Shown: piece after piece, positions 1-9,061 of the stretch
Layout: each line of letters begins with the position of its first letter
How positions within the stretch are numbered: position 1 is the first letter of the stretch
Origin: Lobulomyces angularis
Lineage: Eukaryota; Chytridiomycota; Chytridiomycetes; Lobulomycetales; Lobulomycetaceae
Reading direction: 5' to 3'
Assembly (NCBI GenBank): GCA_027604685.1
Contig: JADHYX010000173.1
Location: 1-17,228, forward strand
Length of the DNA stretch: 17,228 nt
The notes under the pieces: model-generated
Database searches by the model: none
Told to the model about the DNA's origin: nothing
What the model saw: only the letters and a program-made list of their open reading frames with translations
Made by a program: the position numbers and the translations under genes

Positions 1-79
1 AAAAGAAAAAAAAACAAAAGAAATTCATTGTTTCAAACAAAATAATTTGGAATAGAGGAGGAAAATGAGAATAAAAAGG

Positions 80-917
80 TTACTTTGAAGTTTCAGGGTC
101 TCTTGGAATAATGACAGTGCAATGGCAGTGATGAACACAATAGTCACTAACGGAGCCAACAAAAGTTCTTTTTAATAATCCCATTCCTCTAGACCCAATA
201 ATAAGGGCGTCAGCTTTGAGATCATGAACTTTATATACAATTTCCTCTCTTGGATCCCCTCTCTAGCAAAATAAGAAAAAAATAACAAACAGATATTTAA
301 AAAATAAAAAGAGAAGGAAAGGAAACTTACAAGGGCAACTCCTTTACATTTAATATTTTTTTTTATCAAAGTTTGAGCATATTTACGAATTAAATTATGA
401 GAAAAAGTTTTATTAGCTTCATCCAATTTTGAATATTCATCTGGCGTTAACATAAAATCAACTATTAATATATGTATATATATTATTTTTTTTTTTTTTT
501 TTTTTGTTTGTTATTTTTAACAAAAAAAAATATATGAAAAATGAATTATTTTATTTAAATTTTTATTAAAACCTCCTAAATCCATCATTGGAGCAGCATA
601 CAAAACAGGTGCGGTGACATATGGCCTTACATTGAGAAGGACAACCTGATCAGTTGATGGGTTTATAAAATTCTTTACTGCCCTTGTGTGAAAAAACAAA
701 TTGATAAACATTTATTCAATTCAAAAAATACTACAAAATTTTTAAATTACCATTCAAAAGCATGTTCGGAAAAAGAAGATTGATCAACAGCGATGGCGAT
801 AATTCTGTGAGGAACGTGATCTTGAGTGTCATTATGAACTTCTTCTTGAATACTTCCAGCTTCTTCTCGGTGTTGTTGCTGTTGTTGTTGTTGTTGTTGA
901 GGTTGGGATTCGGTCAT
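80..917 (-). CDS. Universal stress protein (USP family), 4 exons
   Basis: Exons on the minus strand are 917-751, 682-573, 461-331 and 262-80; introns of 68, 111 and 68 nt are all GT-AG, and phases agree. The product is 196 aa. It opens with a Gln-rich tail (nine Gln in a row), then a single USP alpha/beta domain from about residue 41: strand 1 reads RIIAIAVDQSSFSEHAFEW, a later strand LLNVRPY, then GDPREEI. The nucleotide-binding signature G-x2-G-x9-G-S is intact (G159, G162, G172, S173), so ATP binding is expected. USPs are small soluble proteins linked to stress tolerance; the client process here is unknown. The first ATG of the domain frame (917) is used; a possible acceptor (cttgcag) just upstream hints at a 5' UTR intron. 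It lies head to head with a decayed USP copy. Confidence 0.93.
872..899. repeat. CAA/CAG microsatellite encoding poly-Gln
   Basis: A run of TTG/CTG triplets on the plus strand (CAA and one CAG on the minus strand) encodes the nine-Gln tract near the N terminus of the USP. It is likely length-variable between strains. Its plus-strand reading gives a spurious Leu-rich frame. Confidence 0.85.
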
Positions 918-1145
918 TATTTTCTGCAAGAAAAGTTTTTTTTTGAAAATTTTGAAAAAATTTTTTTGGATTTTAAGGAGAATTTATTTTAGAACAATTT
1001 CTCTGCTATTATTTCATTTTTTCTTTATTTGAGTATTCAAAAGTTGCTGCAATCACTAATAATATTATTTAACGTTTTGGATTTATAACTTCTCTAAAAT
1101 TCCAATGAGAATTTTTAATCAATTTCTATTTTTTTTCAATTACAG
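918..1145. promoter_or_regulatory. Divergent intergenic/promoter region between USP gene and USP pseudogene
   Basis: This 228-bp AT-rich gap separates two oppositely oriented USP copies and must hold the USP promoter. An acceptor-like cttgcag precedes the USP start, and a poly-pyrimidine tract ending ttacag precedes the pseudogene's first recognisable exon at 1146, so upstream leader exons may exist on both sides. I see no clear TATA box or other named element. Confidence 0.4.
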
Positions 1146-1790
1146 ATGTGGAAGAAAATTACTATGAAGAAGTTCTTAACGACTGCCATCAAAATCCAAC
1201 TAGAAGTATATGCATAGCTGTAGACGAATCAGAGTATGCTTTGATTTGGTATTATAAACTTTAAAACTGTCAAATAAAATAGTTGTTGGAAAATAAATAC
1301 ACTTGTTTTATGAAAAAAATAATTACCAGTATATAATTTAGCTTTTAATTTTTTTTTAAAGGTTCTAAAAAATTATGATTCAGAAGGAAAAAGACTAAGT
1401 AATACTGATAAATACCAGACCTTATAAAACATTTCTTACTTACTTGTCTCCTATTACAACAGCAAATGATGAAAATTCAATTGCAGGAGTTGATCAAGTC
1501 AAATTACAGTCTCATGCTAAAGGATTAGAAACTAACCATGTACGATGCAGTGGTTTTCAGTGGTAAATTTTTTTTTAATTTCACTAACTGGAATCAATTT
1601 ATAGCTTCAATTCACCAGAAAGGAGATCCGAGAGAAACAGTTGTACCAAGTAAATGAGTTAAAAGCTGACGTTTTAGTACATGGGTCCGGAGTTATGGGT
1701 GCAGTAAAACGCGTGCTTGTTGGGTCAACAAGTGATTACTGTGTTCAACGTTGGAAGTGCACAGTAATTATTCCAAAGAAAGCACATTAA
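1146..1790 (+). pseudogene. Decayed second universal stress protein copy
   Basis: Pieces of a USP domain occur in the right order but not in one frame. First comes a strand ending SICIAVDESEY (about 1194-1236), then a donor-like gtatta at 1249. A block reading VILINTRPYKTF follows (about 1409-1445), preceded in its own frame by a TAA. Next is a helix ending in the equivalent of the KC in the intact copy, an intron-like gap, and GDPRETV. There the frame slips by one extra base into YQVNELKAD and runs to KKAH and TAA (1788-1790). The nucleotide-binding loop reads GSGVMG where the intact neighbour has GSRGMG, so the second motif Gly is lost. At least two lesions plus the altered loop favour a pseudogene. 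Sequencing errors in homopolymers are the main alternative. Confidence 0.72.
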
Positions 1791-2558
1791 GTGTAAAGTT
1801 GAATTTTTTTGTTTGTTTTTAGTGTTTCTTTTAAGAATCATTTAAAAAAGATTATTTAAGAATTAAATCAATGTAAAATATTAATATTTAAAATATGATT
1901 TACTGATTATAGGAGATTAAAATTTTTAATACTTAGTACATCTTACCCATATTATGAAATAACATTTTATTTATGTTATGCAATGAGTAACCAGCATATA
2001 ATAATATTCGTATCAGTTTATTGCACAATTAAAAGTAAAAGTATTAAGCTACAGAGTATACTTTAATAATACCTGATAAAATTTAATATAACAAATATAA
2101 ATTTGTAATCAATAAGCAGAAATTTTACACAAAATTTAAACCATGGTAGAATGAATGTAATAAAAACTGGTTCTTAGAATTATTTTCAAAGGATCCTACA
2201 ACACTACAAAAGGTTTAAGATACAGCTTTGATCACCTGCTGATAAATTTATCATTAGTTCAGACGACAATCTAGTATGCAATTCTTTCAGAGGATGCTTC
2301 AAAGAGTTATAAAAGGTTGCTGGTGTCATCCTTTATGTTAGCTTTATTTTTTTAAAAATGTACTATATAATAACATAAAAATAATACTGTAAAACGCATT
2401 TGTTTTGTTATTAAAATACCTTTTTTTTTGTGTATAATACTGCAAAATTTTGTTAATTGGGTAAAAAATTGTTTATAATAAAATTTATTTATAAAAAAAG
2501 AAAGCAAACTTTTTTTTCAAAATTACAATTAGAGAGAAAGCGAGAGATAAGATTATGC
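1791..2558. other. Gene-free 3'-3' intergenic region
   Basis: This 768-bp stretch lies between the 3' end of the USP pseudogene (plus) and the 3' end of the minus-strand hypothetical gene. It is AT-rich with many stops in all frames. A slightly less AT-rich patch at about 2200-2330 has no coding pattern or RNA family that I recognise. It probably holds both transcript ends. Confidence 0.6.
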
Positions 2559-4724
2559 TTAACGCACCCTTTGGTTTACAAAATTTTGTAGTTTTAACTT
2601 TTCATTAAATTTCTTCCGTGGTGCATCTCTATCTTCCCAAGATATCAATCCAAACTGGTCCTACAAAAAACAATAATTTAGCTACCAAACTTTAAGAGTA
2701 TACCCTTGGATGCATGTAATAAGTTCCTGTCTCTGGTGCCTGTATTAGCGTCTTTGTATCAATTTTCCAGTCAGTATTTACTCTGTATCTATTATTGTCA
2801 CTTTCCTTTACCCACGTTTTTTGAATTCTATTTTATTTTTTTAGTGAAAATTCATAAACCATAATGTATTTCACCTTGGCTCTAATTGTTTTATTATATC
2901 CCTTCTCTTTGGAATGTCAAGAGCATTTCCTTCGTAATCATTAATAACGTTATAAAATGTTTTAGCATTTTTGTTTTCAGCTAAAAATAAAAAAATTAGT
3001 AGTGTTTTATTAAATCTTTTTTTTACTCTGGTCTCTTATGTCTATAACGTTGTTTAATTTGTTTAAGTTTTTTTCACTCCTACAAATTTTATTTTTAACC
3101 CTAAAAAACTCTTCTACATTTTCAACTTTTCTTAATATTCCTTGAGATCTGTCCACTTCACAGATTCGCTCTTCACCCGCCGTACCACTGACTGCCAGTT
3201 AGAAAAACAAAATTAAGTATCGCGTAAGAAATGGTAGCCATATTACCAGTTAATCCATTACAAGTTTCAATATTTCGCAACCCCATGCCTTTTCCAGCTT
3301 TTTTTGACGGCCAGATTACTGCAGTACTAAAATTTATTTCCTCGTCATCTTTCAAACCTAATATCGAATTCCAGGTTTTGTTTTTAGGATTTTTACTCCA
3401 AAACCATCCTGGTCCTCTACAGTTTAAATCTAAAATTGAGTTCAAATTTGTTTTACCCTGCAGCATATTTTTTTTTTTTTTTTTTATTTCCCAAATCAAA
3501 TTTTTATTTTTTTTTAAATTTTTCAGACTTTCCAAAACCTGTCTTCCGTTTTTTTCTAAATTTTTTTTATCCAAGACTTCTTGTTCTTCCAACTTTTGTT
3601 TGTGGGTTTTAGTAAAGTTGGAATTTTTTGTTACTCCAGCACAATAGTTTTCATGTGAATTGGTTTTGAATTGAGATGCTGGTATGCGATTTGCTTGGTC
3701 TAATTCCATTTTTGTGAAATGCTTTTTTTTATTTTGCACTTTTTCAAATTGCTGAATTTTTAACCTACAAGCTTCCGATACTTGGACGAGACTTTTTAAC
3801 TCTGTTTTGCGTAGATCTTTCTCTTTAATGCCATCTCCGACTGGGGTGTTTTCAGATGAATTCTTCAAATTGCTAGCAATTGAAGTGGCAACCTCATTAG
3901 CGTTATTCACCCTTGGCTTATTTGAAACACTAAAATTGTCTGTGTTGCAATTAATTGAGTTTTTCGATAAGCTGTTGTTAGAGTGACTATTTAATATCAG
4001 GCTATTGCTAATGTTTGCATTTAAGTTGACGCTTAAATTAATATCACCAGAAGTTTTTGAAAATTTTTTTTCAAAATTGTTATTGGTGAAGCTGCTTCTA
4101 CTCACTCTTGTAAAATTTTTTTTTTCCAAATCTTCTGTGTTTTCAGTAATGTCAACATTTGGACCTTTATTGTTGGTGCTAGAATTGGAATGCAAAACAT
4201 CTTCGTTAACTTTCAATATTACATTCAACTCTTTTTCATCCCACTTTGGTATAACTTCCAAATCGTATTTTGCAGGTGCACTTTTCGTTCTTAATTCTTG
4301 TTTATTTTTTATCTGTGTTAAATTTTTGTCATTAACAAATTTATCCTTGTTAATTGGTTCGCTTATTTGTTTTGTTAATACTTTTGGCTTGATCTCGCCT
4401 ATCAAAAATGGTCGAAAAGTTTCAGAATTGTATTGATTTACTTGAAATTTAACTTAAAAAAAACAATTAAATTAAAAACTTATTATAAATTTTACCAGTG
4501 CCTATAGAAGGAGTAGTATGTGGTCTCTTTAATTCCTTTTTTACTGCTTTTTCTTTATCTAACTTTTCTTTTTTACTAAGTTTAATTCTGGTAATTTTGT
4601 CTTCCAAGTAGCACTTGGCAACCTTATTCTCCTCCTTATTTAATTCTATTAGTTCGGACATTCCGATTACCTCAGTCGTTGGATCTATTTTTTTTTCTTC
4701 CAAAATGTCTTCAGATTGAATCAT
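2559..4724 (-). CDS. Unrecognised, largely disordered protein, 6 or more exons
   Basis: Minus-strand exons are 4724-4496, 4452-3247, 3191-3027, 2980-2875, 2827-2704 and 2660-2559; introns of 43-55 nt are GT-AG and phases close to give up to 643 aa ending in TAA. The N-terminal two thirds are Lys/Asn/Ser-rich low complexity with short charged helices. The C-terminal part (about 440-643) looks folded and more conserved in style: it has aromatic patches such as GWFWSKNP, WPSKKAGKGMG, TGTYYMHPRD and LISWEDRDAPRKKF. I do not recognise the family. Two stretches inside exon 2 (3458-3538 and 3358-3396) are stop-free, 3n long and flanked by GT-AG, so they may be introns, which would shorten the protein to about 603-616 aa. 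Lys richness suggests a nucleic-acid or cytoskeletal partner, but that is speculation. Confidence 0.68.
3458..3538 (-). other. Candidate in-frame 81-nt intron in the hypothetical gene
   Basis: On the minus strand the stretch starts gttttgg after a CAG and ends atgctgcag. It is 81 nt, stop-free and carries an A17 tract, so reading through gives a Lys-rich run. Its composition resembles the proven introns nearby. Splicing would join NGRQ to GKTNL in frame. Confidence 0.5.
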
Positions 4725-5050
4725 GTTTATATGGTGATGTTTTTTAACTATTATTTTTTCTCCTCTATTTAATAGTTCTTTAAATTAATCTTTTAAAAAT
4801 TTCCACTGTAATTTGATACTGAATTTTTTTTTAATTTATTTTTTAAGTATTTTTACCTTGTTAAAAATAATTTTTTTTTAACCAATCATCAAAATTGTAT
4901 ATTGCTATATGGGTAAGATTGAAAGCAGAGAATATTTAAAAAGTTTATGCTCTTTACTTTTGCATTTTTATTTTAATTTTAAAAAAAAAACATTAAAATG
5001 AAAATAAATATTAAATTAAAATGTATTGCTAACGGAAAAAAAAAAGTTAA
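4725..5050. other. Intergenic region between Vip1 stop and hypothetical-gene start
   Basis: This 326-bp AT-rich gap lies between two tandem minus-strand genes, so it holds the Vip1 transcript end and the promoter of the downstream gene. It contains several A/T homopolymers. I see no gene or named element in it. Confidence 0.5.
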
Positions 5051-8000
5051 TTAGTCAAAAGCGGGACTATTTCTTTGAGAGAGACACCGTATTGCTTCAT
5101 GCAAGGGAATATATTCTGTAATCCACTTTCTTGGCTTTACTCCCAAGGCATGTCGCTCATCCATTTGCATATCGATTAAATTATAATCATGTGCTCCAGG
5201 ACTAAAGCCAATTCTTAAACTGTATTCTAAGTTCAAAAATGTTTAATTCAATAAAAATAAGAATTAAAAAAAAAAAAAATGTTTAATTCAATAAAAATAA
5301 GAATTAAAAAAAAAAAAATGTTTATTCACCATTGGCTAAATTGTCATTTCCACCACGCTCGTATAATTCAAAAGTAATTTGAGTGAGATCTGTTATTTTT
5401 GAAAATGTTTTTTTCAAAAAAATTTAGAAAAGTAAAAGAAATAAAAATGAAAAAACGAACAAAAACAATTCATACAATCTAGTTCCGCCATTTCAGTATC
5501 TGGCAACGGATTGAAACCGGAACTAGACAGTATATGTGAAACAATTCCATCTTAAAAAAAAAAAAACCAAAATAGAAGAGGTAAATTTCAGCATAGCTAA
5601 CAATTTTTTTATAAAAATACAATAATTATACCTAAGTCTGATCTACTCTGACTTTTAGAAACTGGAAGCTTCGCATTTAATCCAGATAGCAAGACGAAAT
5701 TTAGCAAACATATAACTTTGCTTTCCTTTGTAAAAAACAATCTAGTTCTAGGAGTTTCTTCCGATGCAGCAGTTTTCAAATCTTCGACTAATTTATTTAC
5801 TAAAACACTAGAGCTCAATAGACAGATTTCAAATTTTTCTTTTTCTTCGATTCCATATTCTTTTGGACCAACAAAATCAAACAAAGCCTTAGATTTAAAA
5901 TAGAGTGAGTTTACATATTCTTTATCACTGTAAAATATTTTATCTATAAATTTTCTATTATGCAATAAGTCGTATTTCAAAGAATCATAAAGCTCCGATA
6001 CTTTCGAAGCTATATACAATTGCTTAAAAATACTAACAAAACGAGTAACGAACCTTCAAAAGCTTCTCTTTTCACATCACAAAAATCTTTGAATAATTTC
6101 TCCCAACGCTCCTGTTAAATAAAAATCAAAGAAAAAGTTAATTAAGATAAAGAAAAGAATAATAGAAACTTTAAATAAAAAGGGGTCTTCATGGCAGCAC
6201 CAAAATGTTTGAATTTTCTCTACATCAAGCTTTTTAAAATTATCTCTCATGATAAATCTTAAATTTCTTAGGATATCGATTAAATCTTCCACAATGTAGC
6301 TCGCGGGATGAAAATCTAAAGAAAGACTTTGCATTTGTAGCCTTTCACTAGGATCAAGTACTGAAGAAGCTGCTGAAGATAAATTATCTGGAAATAAGTA
6401 CGGTGAATTATTATTAAAAGCGTTGCTAACATTTTGATTCATGATTTCATTGAAGTTGTTATTTGCATTATTGAGACTTTGTTGCAGAGACGGTATCTCC
6501 AATGGAAATGCGTTTCCTTCACTTGGACTTGTTAATTGACTTTCTGATATAGTGTTCATTCCTACTGGGCTACAAATTGAATTCATAGAAATAAACTTTT
6601 AAATACATTGTTTATCTCACCTGAGTAGTATCTGAAGCTTTTTTTTTACTAAGTCTACCTGCTCTTTGGCTGCATTGGAGTCATCTAACTAAAAAATACG
6701 TAATTAATAAAATAAGAACATATAGATAGCGTATACCATTTCCTTGCTGATATTCAGAAAGTTTAAAGGAAGCTCCTCTAATTCCAGTAAGGCCTTTGAA
6801 AAATATTCTGCGGTATCTGTCACTCGCTGCTCTGAACTGGAATACACTTCAATATTGGTTAACAAATCTTTATTAATTATGAGCAAATCCTTTCTTAGAT
6901 TTTCCCCTAAATCTTGAGAATGAAATTTTCCACCATGAGTAAAATTGCCACCCCATTTGAGAACTAATTGAACTTTCACTAAATTAGGTTTAATATTTTG
7001 TTTCGCAGTAGTTTCAGAATCATCCGCTTTTTTAAAAATGGGCTTTATCTGAACTTTGGTGCCAGGTAGATCCATTTTCAGTTGCATTATACGCAAACAG
7101 CTACTTACTGATTCCTGGTTTTCTTTATTCTCCGTCCGTGCTTTTTTGCACGCCCCAACTATCAACTCTAACTCTGGTTTTTTTTTTAGCACTACTTCTT
7201 CTTGCCCTCCTGTTGTAGAAAAAAAAAAAAATTAGAAAATCGAAACAGTGCTAATAAGAACTTCACCATTAAGGAGTTCAATAAAGGTTTGGGACTTAAA
7301 ATTAAATTTCATTTTTTGCTTGGGAGTTCTGTCAGCATGCCTCAAAACTGATAAAAAGGCTTTCAATTTCCAAGGTCCCTCAATTTTTTTTTCTGTTGTT
7401 AAGCGTTTAAGGAATGGAAACTTGTTCCTTTTTTCAACTTCTTCCAAAAACAATTTTCCTAAAATTTCTGAACATTTTGTGTAATAGTCAGTGTTTCCTT
7501 TAACAAAACTCCACCCATTAACATCAATTACAAAGGATCCACCATTAGCGCGCAATAAATCGAAGCCACAAACTGAAGTCTTTAGTTCAATATTTTTTTT
7601 TTTTTTTTCAAACCGTTTTGACCAAATGCCAGGGTAATTTTTCTTGCCATTGCTTGCTCCGCTTCTGATAACGGGGTGACATATCTGATTTCTTTTCCAT
7701 CCGCGTTTCTTTTAACGATTCCATCAACAACCTTAAAATTTTTTTAATTAAAAAGAATAAAAAGGAACTTTATACTGGGGATTTTCGTGTTTCGGCGTGA
7801 GCATAATCCTTACCAATGGTATAAACTTTGACATCCTCTGCGTTGTCAACCATCATGAATTCTTCATAAATGTATGATGCATCCATTCGAATATTTACAA
7901 GATCTGAAGTCTCATTTTGATAAAAAATATGTAGAAAGCGATATTACCTTTACTGTACTCAGATGATTTGTTTCCAATTTTTCTAAACAGCTTTCTACCA

Positions 8001-8838
8001 CCACCTCCCATTTCCGCTGAGTAGTATATATTTATATTATGATCTTCTCCACTAATTGGTTTCTCAACAAAAGGTTTTTTTAATATTCTACCTTCGCACA
8101 TTATCGTCTCTGAATCTAACTGAACAACATTATGTTCAGGAAAGGATTCTGGAGATATATCAATATTTAAAGCTAATTTAATTTCTCGCACAACTTCTTC
8201 AGAAACAATAGGTTTATCATAAGCTTTTTGTCTTATTATCCGATTTGGAGTAGGCTATAATAATCAGAATTAAAAAAGAGAAAAGTGTCATCTTACGACG
8301 CCTATTTTATCAAGTATCCTTAAAACAAAGCGACGATCTAACAATAATTCTTGTAAACCAACTTTGTTGACGCAATATGGTTTTCGCAATTTTACGTAAT
8401 CCATTGCTTTCTTTAATGGAAATCCAGTACCTTTGTTACAGTAGTTACAATAGTTAAAAGGAATGTTATCAAATACTTCCTTACTAAAAAAAGAAATCAG
8501 CACATCACATGTAGGCCATTTTTCAATATCTTCTTCATCAATAACTTTGTCTCCAAATATTACTGCTTCAAAAAGATCCAAATTCAGGAGTCTTCTATAA
8601 ATTTATTAGTCAGATCGTGAAGAAAAACTAGAAAATGAAAATTACGTTAAAATGTTTCGCATAGGCTTACTCCTAGCTTTATTGTCCTTGGCACAAACTC
8701 CTATTATTACTTAATAAAATAGAAAATATCAGTAGTTGCATTTGAATATTGAAAAACAATAATACTAGTCAAATATTTAAAAAATTCTGCACTTATATAA
8801 AGAAAACAACTACCTTTTTCTTTTTTGTAATCTTCCAT
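5051..8838 (-). CDS. VIP1: Inositol hexakisphosphate/diphosphoinositol kinase, Vip1/PPIP5K/Asp1 family, 16 exons
   Basis: This kinase phosphorylates InsP6/5-InsP7 to inositol pyrophosphates in the cytosol. Minus-strand exons are 8838-8814, 8700-8646, 8594-8485, 8430-8297, 8254-7948, 7903-7776, 7731-7614, 7572-7267, 7209-6737, 6688-6621, 6569-6170, 6111-6054, 6009-5632, 5550-5476, 5389-5330 and 5226-5051: 956 aa. An N-terminal ATP-grasp kinase (about 1-325) shows [37 protein letters not shown] and [10 protein letters not shown] histidine-phosphatase domain follows, with [10 protein letters not shown] at 370-379, [20 protein letters not shown] and SPGA near the end. Where relatives have ESH in the FFT-x-ES-x motif, this protein has ESK (K825). 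An Asn/Ser-rich insert lies at about 575-665. Length matches S. pombe Asp1. The first 25-nt exon is the least certain, though the splice restores the family N terminus. Confidence 0.94.
5241..5319. repeat. Tandem duplication of a 40-bp unit inside a Vip1 intron
   Basis: Two adjacent copies of a 40-bp unit (gtttaattcaataaaaataa, then gaatt and a poly-A run) occupy 5241-5280 and 5281-5319. They differ only by one A in the homopolymer. The array sits within the last Vip1 intron (5227-5329), so the duplication lengthens that intron to 103 nt without touching coding sequence. The near-perfect identity implies a recent slippage or duplication event. Confidence 0.9.
7573..7613 (-). other. 41-nt Vip1 intron dominated by an A16 tract
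   Basis: The intron starts gtttga, carries 16 consecutive A (T on the plus strand) and ends acttcag. Its removal joins AFGQN to VCGFDLL, the family motif; retention meets an in-frame stop. It is an example of how short and homopolymer-rich introns are here. Confidence 0.85.
8431..8484 (-). other. In-frame stop-free 54-nt intron in the Vip1 kinase domain
   Basis: This stretch starts gtaagg, ends acaaag and is 54 nt with no stop, so it reads through as an 18-aa Cys/Asn-rich insert. Splicing gives [12 protein letters not shown], which matches the contiguous family motif LISF-x-S-x-GFPL. It is therefore scored as an intron. Confidence 0.85.
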
Positions 8839-9061
8839 TTTAGCAAAATTTGATTATTTAACTGTAGAGCTTTGTTGTTATAGATCTTTTTATTCCAAAT
8901 TTTTTACTTCAAAACAATTTTTCTTAACTTCAAAACATTAAATAACTATTTTGTATATATTCAGTTGAAATATCAGTAATAATATATTAATTTTGGAGGA
9001 GCCAGCATTAAATTATTTTTAGGGTTAACATTTGGACTACTTTACACCTTGAACCGTCGAA
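8839..9061. promoter_or_regulatory. Divergent promoter region, Vip1 / Clr2-bromodomain gene
   Basis: This 223-bp AT-rich gap separates the start codons of two genes transcribed away from each other, so both promoters must lie here. A tgtatata stretch occurs near 8953, but I cannot assign it as a TATA box to either gene. Confidence 0.5.

Noticed and set aside
762..992. Plus-strand Leu-rich open frame
   Set aside because: It is the antisense reading of the USP exon with its poly-Gln repeat and of intron/leader sequence; there is no independent coding signal.
1146..1790. Stop-codon reassignment (TAA as sense) to rescue the second USP
   Set aside because: All six intact genes end in TAA or TAG with none in frame, and the copy also has frame slips, so a pseudogene is simpler.
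2200..2330. Possible small RNA or gene relic in a less AT-rich patch
   Set aside because: I could not match it to any tRNA, snRNA or protein pattern, and it has no clear secondary structure that I can support by eye.
3231..4436. Two plus-strand Phe/Leu-rich open frames
   Set aside because: They are antisense shadows of the long A-rich exon of the minus-strand hypothetical gene; the minus-strand exons splice in phase.
7248..7484. Plus-strand open frame of 78 aa
   Set aside because: It is antisense to the Vip1 exon encoding [10 protein letters not shown].
8431..8484. Cys-rich 18-aa insertion in the Vip1 kinase domain
   Set aside because: Good donor and acceptor sites and restoration of the family motif after splicing show that it is an intron.
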